Shown one piece after another: positions 55,307 to 64,000 of a stretch of 64,000 nucleotides of DNA. Numbering within the stretch: position 1 is the first letter of the stretch; every line of letters starts with the position of its first letter. Under the pieces are notes generated by a model. That model did no database searches. It was not told the DNA's origin and worked only from the letters and a program-made list of their open reading frames with translations. The DNA lies in contig CADACB010000002.1 in assembly GCA_902786345.1 (NCBI GenBank), forward strand, positions 79,470 to 143,469. The letters are read 5' to 3'. A program made the position numbers and the translations under genes. This stretch comes from an uncultured Ruminococcus sp. (lineage in GTDB: Bacteria > Bacillota > Clostridia > Oscillospirales > Acutalibacteraceae).

Positions 55307-57673
55307 TTGAATGAAATACAAAAGGAAGAATTGCTGCAGCTGAGAAGAACTATTATCGAAAATGAATTTTCTGCACTTAATGATATGCAGAGAAAAGCGG
55401 TTCTTGCTGTTAACGGACCGTTGCTTGTGCTTGCAGGTGCAGGAAGCGGAAAAACTACGGTTCTTGTAAACCGTATTGCAAATATTTTAAGATGGGGCGA
55501 GTCTTATGAAAGCAATACGCTCTATGGAGATTACAGTGAAAGTGAGCTTGAGGAAATAAAAAATGCTGCTGCAGCTTCATCGGATCTTTCCGAAGAGCTT
55601 GCACAAAGACTTTCAGTATCAAGAGTATATCCGTGGAGAATACTTGCAATTACCTTTACCAATAAGGCTGCAAACGAGCTTAAAGAGAGAATATGCCGCA
55701 GGGTTGGAGAAAAGGGTAATGACATTTGGGCGTCTACGTTCCATTCATGCTGTACAAGAATACTGCGAAGATTTGGCGATCGACTTGGATATACCGGTCA
55801 CTTTACAATATATGACACCGATGATCAGAAGCGTCTGCTTAAAGACTGCATAAAGGCTCTTGGAATAGATGAAAAGCTCGTACCGGCAAAGAGTATTATG
55901 TATGAAATTTCAAATGCCAAGAACTCTATGATAAGCACAGCTGAGTTCAAGAAAAATGCGGGCAGCGATAACAGACTCATTACAATTTCAAGGGTATATA
56001 ATCTTTATCAGAAACGACTTCTTGAAAGTGATGCAATGGATTTTGACGACATAATTTTCAATACAGTTGATCTCTTTATGAAATTTCCGGATATACTTGA
56101 GAAATATCAGGATCAGTTTATGTATATAATGGTAGATGAATATCAGGATACTAATACAATACAGTATAAGCTTGTAAAAATGCTGTCGGATAAGAATAAG
56201 AATTTATGTGTTGTGGGCGATGATGATCAGAGTATATATAAATTCCGAGGTGCAACCGTAAGGAATATACTTGAATTTGAAAATGATTATGAAGCAGCAC
56301 GTGTGATAAAGCTTGAACAGAATTACCGTTCCACAAAAAATATTCTGATGGCAGCTAACCGTGTTATCAAAAACAACTATGAGCGTAAGGAAAAAAGTCT
56401 GTGGACAAAAAATGAGAACGGCGGAAAGATCATTTGGTACACGGCATATGATGAGCGTGAGGAAAGTGAGTTTATTGTCAGGACAATAAAAGATGGTGTT
56501 GAGAATGGAAAGAAATATTCCGATTATGCTATACTTTACAGAATGAATTCGCAGTCACAGTCTATAGAGCGTGCGTTTGTAAGAGGAGGGGTTCCATACA
56601 AGATAATAGGAGGCCGCAGGTTCTATGAACGTCGTGAAATAAGAGATATGATGGCTTATCTTAGTGTAATAAGCAACCATGATGATAACATAAGATTAAA
56701 GAGAATAATCAATATCCCCAAGAGAGGTATTGGAGATAAAACAATAAACAGTCTTGAAGAAATAAGCGACACACTCGGACAGAGTATGTTTGAAACAATG
56801 CGTCAGTCAGATCAGTTTGAGGCACTTGCAAAAAGCAGTGAAAAGCTTATTGCATTCTGTGATATGATAGATCGTTATACAAATGTGCTTGAAGATTCTT
56901 CTGTTTCCGAAATGTATGAAAAGCTCATAGAAGAGCTTGACTATGAAAGCTTTATTGTAAAGGTGAGTGATCACGGGGATACAGCGGTAGAAAATATACA
57001 CGAGTTAACATCCAGTATTTCTCAGTATGAGGAGGAACAGGGTGATGATGCTTCTTTGCAGGGCTTTCTTGAAGAAACTGCTCTTATGACGGATATAGAT
57101 TCATATGCCGGTGATGAGGATAAAACTGTAATGATGACACTTCATTCGGCAAAGGGACTTGAATTTCCTGAGGTATTCATACCGGGTATGGAAGAAAACA
57201 TTTTCCCCGGTTTTCAGTCAACCTTGTCGGCTGAGGATATGCAGGAGGAAAGACGACTTGCATATGTTGGCATAACCAGAGCAAAAAAAATGCTTTATGT
57301 AATTAATGCCGAGAATCGTATGATATTCGGACACAGCAACAGAAACCGTCCGTCAAGATTTCTTAATGAAATGCCTGATGAGATAGTGGAAAAAAAGAAA
57401 CGTGAATATAAGCCGAATCCGAACATAGAGATACCTCAGCCAAGAGCGGCCCGCAGAGCAGATATAGCAAAAAGTCGCGTTATATCAGCAGCTTTGCAGC
57501 ACCAGTCAAGGACTGAATACACAGTAGGAATGAGAGTGCGTCATAAGGCGTTTGGTGAGGGTATTATAATTTCCGTAAAGGCTATGGCGTCTGATGTTTT
57601 ACTTGAAATAGCCTTTGATACTGTTGGTACGAAAAAGTTGATGGCTTCATTTGCAAAGCTTACTCAATTGTAA
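55307..57673 (+). CDS. pcrA: ATP-dependent DNA helicase PcrA/UvrD
   Basis: 3'-5' superfamily 1 helicase. It has LAGAGSGKTTVLVNRIA, the VDEYQDTN box, GDDDQSIYKFRGA, and TLHSAKGLEFPEVFIPGMEENIFP. The C-terminal PcrA-type RNAP-binding Tudor-like domain (VGMRVRHKAFGEGIIISV) is present. An acidic insert of about 45 residues follows the first motif. TTG 55307 has AGAGG upstream; the ATG at 55311 is out of frame. Confidence 0.96.
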   Translation: MNEIQKEELLQLRRTIIENEFSALNDMQRKAVLAVNGPLLVLAGAGSGKTTVLVNRIANILRWGESYESNTLYGDYSESELEEIKNAAAASSDLSEELAQRLSVSRVYPWRILAITFTNKAANELKERICRRVGEKGNDIWASTFHSCCTRILRRFGDRLGYTGHFTIYDTDDQKRLLKDCIKALGIDEKLVPAKSIMYEISNAKNSMISTAEFKKNAGSDNRLITISRVYNLYQKRLLESDAMDFDDIIFNTVDLFMKFPDILEKYQDQFMYIMVDEYQDTNTIQYKLVKMLSDKNKNLCVVGDDDQSIYKFRGATVRNILEFENDYEAARVIKLEQNYRSTKNILMAANRVIKNNYERKEKSLWTKNENGGKIIWYTAYDEREESEFIVRTIKDGVENGKKYSDYAILYRMNSQSQSIERAFVRGGVPYKIIGGRRFYERREIRDMMAYLSVISNHDDNIRLKRIINIPKRGIGDKTINSLEEISDTLGQSMFETMRQSDQFEALAKSSEKLIAFCDMIDRYTNVLEDSSVSEMYEKLIEELDYESFIVKVSDHGDTAVENIHELTSSISQYEEEQGDDASLQGFLEETALMTDIDSYAGDEDKTVMMTLHSAKGLEFPEVFIPGMEENIFPGFQSTLSAEDMQEERRLAYVGITRAKKMLYVINAENRMIFGHSNRNRPSRFLNEMPDEIVEKKKREYKPNPNIEIPQPRAARRADIAKSRVISAALQHQSRTEYTVGMRVRHKAFGEGIIISVKAMASDVLLEIAFDTVGTKKLMASFAKLTQL

Positions 57674-57737
57674 AGTAATTCTAATATTGGAACACAATTG
57701 TTTAATAGAGGTTTTATGAAGAGGTGATCGTAAGTAA

Positions 57738-58634
57738 ATGCCTGCTGTTATTTCTCATTGTATTCTGGCGGAAAGAGTAAAAGAAGGGCTGGAGGATATA
57801 AGACCGCAGCTTAAGATAAACCGGAATGCTTTTTTGTGGGGGGCATCGGGACCGGATCCGTTTTTTTGTCACAGACTTATGCCTTGGTGCAGACAAAGAA
57901 GCCTGAGCCGTTATGGAAGTCTTATCCACAATGATCCGGCTTATAAGATCCTGAATTTTCTTGCTGATTATGCAAGGTTTAATAACGACGACATAGCAAT
58001 GAGCTATGCCCTTGGATTCGTTACACATTATGCCTTCGATTCAATAGCTCATCCTTTTGTACTGTATTTTTCTGACAAGATGGCTTACAAGAATAAAGGC
58101 AAGCATCAGTCTGTATGTCATAATGAAATAGAGGCGGCTCTTGATTCTCTCTTTCTCAGATATGAAAAGAACGTCAAAATATCCGGCATAAAACTACAAA
58201 AAGCAGCCCCGATGGATAAAAAAGTCAACCGCTCAATAGCGGCTGTGCTTTGTAAGTATCTGAGGACTGCATATAAAGTAAATGTAAATGCTTCAGAGCT
58301 TATGGTTGTTCAGCGTGACTGGCACAATTCACTTGCACTGCTAAATGATAAAACTTATATTAAAAGAACAGCTGTCATACAAGCGGAAAAGGCAATAGGA
58401 CTTAAGCCAATGTTGTCGCCTATGTTCAGAGAGGATCATCCGCGTCTTATGCCGGATTATGCAAATCTGAGCCATAGCCTTTGGTTCTCACAAACTGAAC
58501 AGAAGGAGCATAATGAAAGTTTTTTTGAGCTTGCTGATATAGCTGAGGAGTTTTCTATAAAGCTGATCGCTTGCATTGTTTCAGGAAGAAGACTTACAGC
58601 CGATCAGTGCTCTGCAACATTTTCGGGGCATTGA
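57738..58634 (+). CDS. Zinc-dependent phospholipase C-like protein
   Basis: Begins MPAVISHCILAERV, followed by WGASGPDPFFCHRL and THYAFDSIAHPF. The Asp/His pattern of these motifs matches the zinc-dependent phospholipase C / S1-P1 nuclease-like fold found in Clostridia. No signal peptide is seen, so the substrate may be internal. RBS GAGGTGA upstream of ATG 57738. It starts 64 bases after pcrA. Confidence 0.75.
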   Translation: MPAVISHCILAERVKEGLEDIRPQLKINRNAFLWGASGPDPFFCHRLMPWCRQRSLSRYGSLIHNDPAYKILNFLADYARFNNDDIAMSYALGFVTHYAFDSIAHPFVLYFSDKMAYKNKGKHQSVCHNEIEAALDSLFLRYEKNVKISGIKLQKAAPMDKKVNRSIAAVLCKYLRTAYKVNVNASELMVVQRDWHNSLALLNDKTYIKRTAVIQAEKAIGLKPMLSPMFREDHPRLMPDYANLSHSLWFSQTEQKEHNESFFELADIAEEFSIKLIACIVSGRRLTADQCSATFSGH

Positions 58635-59044
58635 GCTTTGACGTAATATTAAAAATGAAGACCAAAACAACACATGAAAACAAGGTGATCAGCTGCAGAG
58701 CATCATATTATTATAATAAATTGTTCCATAAAAGCCAAGTGAGCAGATAACTTGTATCTGCTCACATTGGGGGGTTCTATAGACAAATTATAACTTATAA
58801 CCGTAAAATTTTATATTTTAAAGAATTATTATTCAAAACATTACAAAAAACAATTTTATCTAAGTACATTATAATATAATTGTGCTGAATTTTGTAAATT
58901 GTTGACGGCAAGTCATTGACGAACTGTCAACATTTGTCCAATTATATACCCATATTACTTGTTTAATGTGGTAGAAGATCGGACGATAAGTAAAAAAATA
59001 ATTTTAGTATTATAATAATTTATAAAAGGTGTGGACAATAGCTT
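58635..59044. other. Spacer with a hairpin, upstream of a regulator gene
   Basis: An 11-bp hairpin (58739-58749 with 58755-58765, GTGAGCAGATA) without a T tract. An inverted pair TTGACG/TGTCAAC lies near 58901-58930. No gene is seen. Confidence 0.5.
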
Positions 59045-60766
59045 ATGGAAATTTCCGAACAGATAAATACACTGCTCGAAAAATATGATTGTACGGCGAA
59101 AGAACTTGCGGATGCATCAGGAATGTCAGTTTCGGTAATCAGCAGATACCGCAGCGGAACACGTCATCCGTCATCAGAACAGATGAGCAAGCTTGCTGAG
59201 GGGTTTGCTGCTCTTTTACACGAAAAAGGAAATGATGTTGCTCCCGAAACCTTGTTTAACATATTGAAAGAAGATAAGCCTGATGAGGAACTGCTTGTAA
59301 GAAAATTTAATATACTTACGGCCATTCTTGATATGAATATGAGTGAATTTGCACGTTTTTGTAGCTATGATCCTTCGCTTATATCGAGGGTAAAAAGCAG
59401 ACAAAGGGGAATTTCAGATCCCAATGGTTTTGCAAGAAATATAGCCAGTTTTTTGTATCAGAAGTATCACAGTAGGGAATATGACAAAATAGTTGCTGAT
59501 TTTATTGGTACGGCACAGTTACCGGAGGACAGGGAAGAATATATAACATTAGTAAAAAACTGGATGTGTTCGGGAAGCCTGAACAGCAAAAAAATTATAC
59601 TCCCATTTGCTGAGACTCTTAAGGAAATTGATTCTGATGACTATTTGAGAAAAACACATTTTCAACAATCGGGGTCACACTATTTGTCATTTGCAGCCAG
59701 CACCGGAATATATAGAGGCATAGATGAGATGCGACGAGGTGAGCTAGACTTTTTCAGATTTGTTCTGAATTCAGACGCTAAGGAATTGTATATGTTCAGT
59801 GAAATGCCGTATAATATATTGGCTCAAAATGACACATATACAGAAGAGTGGCTCTATATGTTGTCTTGTATAGCACAGAAGGGTATAAATATAAATTTGG
59901 TACATAATATTGATAAACCATTTGAAGATTTGCTTATGGGGCTGCGGCGTCTTTTGCCGATTTATATGACAGGAAGGCTGATGTCGTATTATATACCGGG
60001 CGTAAAAAATAATATGTATTATCATTTGTGTTATTTTATTGACGGTACAGTAATGTTGGGACACGGTATATATGGTGCTGCGGAAAATATAATGTGCCGT
60101 ATCAGCTGCGAAAAGAGTGATGTAGAACACTATAAAAATAATGTCCGGCTGATGATGAAAAAAACAAGACCGCTTATGAATATGTATAAAAAGGAAAGCG
60201 AAAATGTATTCAGACGTTTTCTTTATGCGGATTCAAATACTTACGGAGAAAGATATGGAGTGTTCGCCGGTGCCAGTTTATGCTTTATGAGCAGGGAGCT
60301 TTTAGAGTCTGTGTTTAGTCATAACGATTTGACAGAAGAGGAACGTATTACTGTTCTTGAACTGTATGAAGAGGGAAAACGCGGTATGGAAACTTTAGTT
60401 GAAACAGGCTCAAAAATACACGAGGATATTTTTACAGTGTCTGAGGAGCAATTTAAGAAAGCTCCAAAACGGCTGATGATACTTAACGGTTCGTTTGACA
60501 GGGATATTTATTATAATTATGATGAATATCTTGAGCATAATCGTCAGGTTATGGAGTTTGCGAAAAAAAATAAAAATTATTCGGTTACCTTCAAGCGACA
60601 CGAAATGATGAAGGATATAAATTTTATGATAAACAAGGGTAGATGGGTCACGATTTCCCACACAAAAGCACCTGTTATTAACTTCGTAATAAGACAGCCG
60701 GACATTAGATATGCTATGGAAAATATAGCGCTTATGCTTTCTGAGCTTGGCAGAACGGTTGAATAA
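59045..60766 (+). CDS. Large double-HTH (XRE-type) regulator, unknown effector domain
   Basis: Two helix-turn-helix segments: residues about 15-52 (CTAKELADASGMSVSVISRYRSG) and about 95-130 (NMSEFARFCSYDPSLISRVKSR). About 430 further residues form an undefined domain of helical and beta parts with no membrane helix. The size is well above ordinary XRE regulators, and I recall similar proteins as a Clostridia-specific family of unknown signal. RBS AAAAGGTG. Confidence 0.75.
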   Translation: MEISEQINTLLEKYDCTAKELADASGMSVSVISRYRSGTRHPSSEQMSKLAEGFAALLHEKGNDVAPETLFNILKEDKPDEELLVRKFNILTAILDMNMSEFARFCSYDPSLISRVKSRQRGISDPNGFARNIASFLYQKYHSREYDKIVADFIGTAQLPEDREEYITLVKNWMCSGSLNSKKIILPFAETLKEIDSDDYLRKTHFQQSGSHYLSFAASTGIYRGIDEMRRGELDFFRFVLNSDAKELYMFSEMPYNILAQNDTYTEEWLYMLSCIAQKGININLVHNIDKPFEDLLMGLRRLLPIYMTGRLMSYYIPGVKNNMYYHLCYFIDGTVMLGHGIYGAAENIMCRISCEKSDVEHYKNNVRLMMKKTRPLMNMYKKESENVFRRFLYADSNTYGERYGVFAGASLCFMSRELLESVFSHNDLTEEERITVLELYEEGKRGMETLVETGSKIHEDIFTVSEEQFKKAPKRLMILNGSFDRDIYYNYDEYLEHNRQVMEFAKKNKNYSVTFKRHEMMKDINFMINKGRWVTISHTKAPVINFVIRQPDIRYAMENIALMLSELGRTVE

Positions 60767-60835
60767 CGTTTGTCTTAGAAATTGTTGATCCCGGTAAAAT
60801 TCAATTTAAAACAAGCTTTATACGGGATATTTGAT

Positions 60836-60912
60836 ACAGCAAACAGAAGTTTTTTGAGCCTGACTTGGCAGGCCGTCTGTAATTTGTGAAACTTCTGTTT
60901 GCTGTTTTTTAT
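60836..60912 (+). terminator. Long-stem terminator after the regulator gene
   Basis: A perfect 17-bp stem (60836-60852 with 60889-60905) and 36-base loop holding a small hairpin (GCCTG/CAGGC), followed by a T run. Confidence 0.85.
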
Positions 60913-60943
60913 GTTTTTCGACGGCTTTGCTTTTATAATATGC

Positions 60944-60972
60944 TTGAAAACATACAATACCTATGTTATAAT
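60944..60972 (+). promoter_or_regulatory. Promoter for the Rrf2-family gene
   Basis: TTGAAA at 60944-60949, a 17-base spacer and TATAAT at 60967-60972 with an extended TG before it. The leader to the gene is about 160 bases, and I see no clear structure in it. Confidence 0.7.
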
Positions 60973-61137
60973 AGGTTAAAGATTAATATGCACGTGATTG
61001 CTGCACTTTGTAATGGAATGGTTAAGCCCCGGGATATGCCGGAGTTTTTGATTGTTTTCAGCGGAAAAATGAGCCGGATGACAACAGAGTGCATTGAATG
61101 GATTCAGATTTCGGATAATGTGCGGACGGGAGGAACC

Positions 61138-61575
61138 ATGAAGATTTCTACAAAGGGAAGATATGCATTGAGGATGCTGATAGATCTTGCTTTGCATAAA
61201 AATGACGGCTATGTTGCATTGAAGGATATTGCAAACAGACAGGATATTTCAAAGAAGTATCTTGAACAGATAGTGCCGCTGCTGAGCAAAACAGGACTGT
61301 TAAGGGCAAACAGAGGCTATCAGGGAGGATATATGCTGGCAAAGACTCCTGATAAATATACAGTCGGAGAAATACTCAGAATAACCGAGGGCAGTATTGC
61401 ACCTGTTGCATGTCTTGAACAGGATGTGAACGATTGCGCCCGGGCGGCAGACTGTGTGACACTGCCTGTCTGGGAGGGACTGTATAAAGTTATAACTGAT
61501 TATCTTGACGGTATAACTTTGCAGGAGCTTATTGATAAAAGTCCTTCTGCTAACGGAAATGACTATTGCATATAA
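61138..61575 (+). CDS. Rrf2-family transcriptional regulator (IscR-like)
   Basis: The 145-residue protein starts MKISTKGRYALRMLIDLA, the Rrf2 winged-helix start, and carries Cys92, Cys100 and Cys106, matching the Fe-S ligands of IscR (92, 98, 104) in order and spacing to within 2 residues. A Fe-S or redox sensor is inferred. ATG 61138 has GGGAGG upstream. No isc or suf genes are next door. The following gene is 14 bases away. Confidence 0.88.
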   Translation: MKISTKGRYALRMLIDLALHKNDGYVALKDIANRQDISKKYLEQIVPLLSKTGLLRANRGYQGGYMLAKTPDKYTVGEILRITEGSIAPVACLEQDVNDCARAADCVTLPVWEGLYKVITDYLDGITLQELIDKSPSANGNDYCI

Positions 61576-61589
61576 CAAAAGGAGTTTAA

Positions 61590-62219
61590 ATGAAAAGAAT
61601 AATATGCTTCGGAGATTCCAATACGTTTGGCTACATTCCGGGTGAGGGCGGAAGATATGACGAGAATATAAGATGGACGTCACGTCTTGGAAATATGCTG
61701 CCCGCATATGAGATCGTTGAGTGCGGTTTGAATGGAAGGACAACTGTTTTTGATGACGAAAAATCTCCGCTGCGAAACGGAAGTAAGGCTCTGGGAGAAA
61801 TTCTTAGGCAGTATGATCCTGCTGATATGTTTATAATAATGCTTGGTACAAATGACTGTAAGAAAAAATTTGCCGCCAATGAGGATATGATAACCGGAGG
61901 ACTTGACATTATAATTTCTCAGATAAGGCTTTATAACAGTGACACCTATATTTTGATTATTGCCCCGCCGTTTATTTCCGAAAGCGTCAGTAAAGGAAAT
62001 ATGTCGTGCGAATTTGATGCCGGAAGTGCTGCAGTTTCCCGGCTTCTGAGGGACAAATACAAAATGCTTGCAGAAAAAACCGGATGTGGATTTATTTCGA
62101 TGTGTGATTACGTAAACGCCGACGAGACAGACGGTGTGCATATGAATGAAAGCAGTCACGAGAGATTTGCGGATATTGTTTTTGAATATATTTCAAAGAA
62201 TGGATTTTCTGATGTATAG
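61590..62219 (+). CDS. SGNH/GDSL-family esterase
   Basis: Block I CFGDSNTFG (Ser10), block II GLNGR, block III GTND, and block V DGVHM are all present in order, so the Ser-Gly-Asn-His catalytic set is complete. About 209 residues, no signal peptide. RBS AAAGGAG. It follows the Rrf2-type gene by 14 bases and is probably co-transcribed. Confidence 0.9.
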   Translation: MKRIICFGDSNTFGYIPGEGGRYDENIRWTSRLGNMLPAYEIVECGLNGRTTVFDDEKSPLRNGSKALGEILRQYDPADMFIIMLGTNDCKKKFAANEDMITGGLDIIISQIRLYNSDTYILIIAPPFISESVSKGNMSCEFDAGSAAVSRLLRDKYKMLAEKTGCGFISMCDYVNADETDGVHMNESSHERFADIVFEYISKNGFSDV

Positions 62220-62230
62220 CTTCGAAATAA

Positions 62231-62257
62231 CACAGATATAATTCTGTGACGCTTTTT
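62231..62257 (+). terminator. Terminator of the esterase gene
   Basis: A 6-bp stem (CACAGA 62231-62236 with TCTGTG 62243-62248) followed by ACGC and a T run. Short stem, moderate confidence. Confidence 0.5.
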
Positions 62258-62333
62258 TGTTTTAATCATATTATATTAATGCAGGGGGAAAATTCCTGCG
62301 GTAAAATGATATAATAAAAAAGCGGTGAAAAAT

Positions 62334-62636
62334 ATGAAGAATATGTATGAACAGTATCCTGAATGCCCTGAGGAATTCAAGGGCAATGAAAGCAAGAAAA
62401 CGGTAAAGCATTATGTGGATATAAATATACCCGTTGATGTAATGCCGAAGGCAAACGTTGGCAGGATAGAGACCGAATGCTGCGGTGAACCGGTAGTTGT
62501 ATGTGCAGACGGCGGCAAGCCGGATACGTGCCATCTTATATTGATACAGAAGGTGTGTATAAGAATACCTGTGAAATACAGCTTTGATTCAAATGTTGGC
62601 AAGGGTATGGTAGAATGCTGTAAGGGCAGCGAATAA
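62334..62636 (+). CDS. Small cysteine-rich conserved Clostridial protein
   Basis: The 100-residue protein has no signal peptide. CCGEPVVV, DTCHLILIQKVCIRIPVKYSFD and VECCKGSE give paired-cysteine and beta-strand patterns, typical of uncharacterised Clostridial proteins such as those near spore-coat genes. I recognise the pattern but not a function. ATG 62334 with GGTGA upstream is preferred to GTG 62325. Confidence 0.65.
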   Translation: MKNMYEQYPECPEEFKGNESKKTVKHYVDINIPVDVMPKANVGRIETECCGEPVVVCADGGKPDTCHLILIQKVCIRIPVKYSFDSNVGKGMVECCKGSE

Positions 62637-62641
62637 TATTA

Positions 62642-62677
62642 AAAACACGGCAGATAACTCGGCGTCTGCCGTGTTTT
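62642..62677 (+). terminator. Terminator of the small cysteine-rich protein gene
   Basis: A perfect 13-bp stem (62642-62654 with 62665-62677, AAAACACGGCAGA) with a 10-base loop. Confidence 0.9.
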
Positions 62678-62840
62678 GTTATCAAAATGGCTGGTGCATA
62701 ATATATCGTATAAGCCTATCATAAGAATGAGATAAGGTGTATTAACGGAAGTAAGCTGTAAAAAGATCTTTGATTGTTAAAGTAGCTAAAAAAACATTTT
62801 AAAATTCGTGCACTATTTTTATAAAAATCGCAAAAAATTA

Positions 62841-62869
62841 TTGAATTTAACCGGGTAATTTAGTATAAT
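62841..62869 (+). promoter_or_regulatory. Promoter-like element 1
   Basis: TTGAAT at 62841-62846, a 17-base spacer and TATAAT at 62864-62869, preceded by TTTAG. Confidence 0.6.
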
Positions 62870-63044
62870 ATTTATGTAAATACTCTCGTGAACCTATGTT
62901 TTACGAAGCGTTTAAGGTGTTTTTTTGAAAAACGGAGGAGTCTGTTTTTTAAAAAACATCTTATTTTTGACTATACTTTTAGGAAATTGGTTTATGCATA
63001 ATTGTTAACAATTGGTTAAATGTTAAAAAATTTAGTGTAAACTA

Positions 63045-63073
63045 TTGAAAGTTTTTTTAAAATTTAGTATAGT
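63045..63073 (+). promoter_or_regulatory. Promoter-like element 3
   Basis: TTGAAA at 63045-63050, a 17-base spacer and TATAGT at 63068-63073, again preceded by TTTAG. A weaker copy (TTGGTT 63013-63018 and TGTAAA 63036-63041) lies between. This one is nearest to the last gene. Confidence 0.55.
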
Positions 63074-63161
63074 TAAATAGTAATATGACAAAGAGAGGAT
63101 ATTTATTTGATCATGATTTATTCATTGACATGTGAGATCCAACAAAAGGCGGTGATATACA

Positions 63162-64000
63162 ATGCAGTGTAAAAAGTGCGGCAGTGAGTGGAAAACAAAT
63201 GCCCGTGCCAGCCTTATAATACGTTGCCCTTTCTGCGGAGCGGAGCTTGAAGAAGAAAAAGAAGACAAGCTTACGTTTCAGGATGCCAAAGAAGCATTGC
63301 GGTATATCGTTAAGACCTACGGAGTGGATGTGATGATCGACGGCCTCCAGCTCAGAGCGCTGCTTGATGAGTTTATTCCGGATCTTAAACAGGAGAGAAA
63401 GGTTTTTCTTGATGCGTATGAACAGGGTGTATGTAATGCCCTGTATCTTGCACATGATGAACCAGAGATCGACAAATGTATTGCGATACTTCAATCTATA
63501 AAGGTACTTACAACAGACGCTTGTATGGCTGAAAAATGGGCGTGCTATGTTGTTGAAAGCTTTGTTTATGCACTTGACTGGAATGTTCCTATGTTTGGTA
63601 TTACTCCGAACATACATATGCACCAGATGCCGGAAAATATCAATGATAATGCCGGTCCTAAGCTTATTGGATCGGGAAGCCCGGAGGGTGCATGGGATGA
63701 TACGGAGGATGATTCCTCTGGCAATCTTGTATTTACCGGTTCTTCGGAAACACCGAATCCCGACAGAGCGCCTGTGTTTGACTTCTTCAGCGGAAATGAC
63801 GAGGAAAAACAGGATGACGGTAATGTACTTGATGCCGATGCAGAGCCGGTTGTTACACTGGATGAAAAAGCAGAGGAAAGTAATAAGAAAGATGAATCAG
63901 AAGAAGAAAAACCGAAGTCTCCTGTGATAGACTTTACGGACGAGACAGAAGAAGAAAAACCGAAGTCTCCTGTAATAGACTTTACGGATGAAACAGAAGA
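63162..64000 (+). CDS. Zinc-ribbon protein with helical domain and acidic repeats (cut by window)
   Basis: The frame runs off the right edge. A zinc ribbon opens the protein (CKKCGSEW, then CPFCGAEL). A helical domain follows (ALRYIVKTYGVDVMIDGLQLRALLDEFIPDLK...). Then comes a low-complexity acidic region with a 16-residue unit (EEKPKSPVIDFTDETE) repeated at least twice at the end. I do not recognise a function. RBS AAGGCGGTG. Many zinc-ribbon proteins of this genome share the ribbon start. Confidence 0.75.
   Translation, partial: MQCKKCGSEWKTNARASLIIRCPFCGAELEEEKEDKLTFQDAKEALRYIVKTYGVDVMIDGLQLRALLDEFIPDLKQERKVFLDAYEQGVCNALYLAHDEPEIDKCIAILQSIKVLTTDACMAEKWACYVVESFVYALDWNVPMFGITPNIHMHQMPENINDNAGPKLIGSGSPEGAWDDTEDDSSGNLVFTGSSETPNPDRAPVFDFFSGNDEEKQDDGNVLDADAEPVVTLDEKAEESNKKDESEEEKPKSPVIDFTDETEEEKPKSPVIDFTDETE
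63903..63998 (+). repeat. 48-bp tandem repeat, at least two copies
   Basis: Units at 63903-63950 and 63951-63998 are nearly identical and continue past the right edge. They encode the acidic Pro/Lys/Asp repeat of the last gene. Confidence 0.85.

Larger units (their letters stand above)
62637..63161. other. Promoter-rich spacer before the last gene
   Basis: About 525 bases, AT-rich. It holds the terminator at 62642-62677 and three promoter-like elements with TTTAG before the -10, listed separately. No gene is seen. Confidence 0.6.

Noticed and set aside
60886-61137. Extension of the Rrf2 gene upstream to 60886
   Set aside because: It starts within the terminator and crosses the promoter; ATG 61138 has GGGAGG and matches the family start.

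Overview
The window looks like the replication-origin region of an AT-rich, spore-lineage Firmicute (Clostridia). A Ruminococcus-like member of the Oscillospiraceae is my best guess. The reasons are the Gram-positive order rpmH-rnpA-yidD-yidC-jag beside dnaA-dnaN-yaaA-recF-remB-gyrB-gyrA, Clostridia-type cysteine-rich small proteins, SpoVS, many zinc-ribbon/membrane proteins and many BspA-like leucine-rich-repeat or lipoprotein genes. No rRNA, tRNA, CRISPR array or intact mobile element was seen.

Layout. Positions 200-3787: mnmG, rsmG and a ParB/Noc-like gene on +, convergent with 3853-6746, the rpmH-rnpA-yidD-yidC-jag operon on -. An unrelated membrane protein (6913-8163, -) lies between rpmH and dnaA. 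Positions 8445-12755 carry dnaA, dnaN, yaaA, recF and remB. The candidate origin is the 314-bp dnaA-dnaN spacer, which has a cluster of TTWTCAACA-like repeats and a DnaA-trio-like tract next to an AT-rich segment. Positions 12774-19406 hold two small zinc-ribbon membrane proteins, gyrB, a YcxB-like protein, a thioesterase and gyrA.

Positions 19542-25606 (-) are accessory: two Tim44-like zinc-ribbon membrane proteins, a remnant of a Hint domain, a lipoprotein with an internal duplication, an orphan metal/corrinoid-type binding lipoprotein fused to a peptidoglycan-binding domain, and a DUF815 ATPase. Positions 25781-31814 hold two bacterial-PH membrane proteins, a frameshifted LRR lipoprotein, a small lipoprotein, and a 787-residue protein joining an ECF sigma factor, a membrane segment and an LRR domain. 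Next are a MIF-like tautomerase and an ABC-2 exporter pair. Positions 35239-43050 form a three-gene pilin operon ending in a 2200-residue pseudopilin/adhesin.

Positions 43160-64000 return partly to core functions: a cysteine-rich protein, a zinc-ribbon protein with a 27-bp repeat array, ymdB, spoVS, fakA, recG, rny (with a long, possibly structured leader), a GH25-LysM lysozyme without a signal peptide, pcrA, a zinc-dependent phospholipase C-like protein, a large double-HTH regulator, an Rrf2 regulator, a GDSL esterase, a second cysteine-rich protein and a truncated zinc-ribbon protein at the right edge.

The most unusual items are the one-polypeptide ECF sigma-membrane-LRR protein, the pilin operon with its giant tip-like protein, and the divergent origin motifs. 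All functional statements rest on reading the sequence and remembered family features. No search was run.
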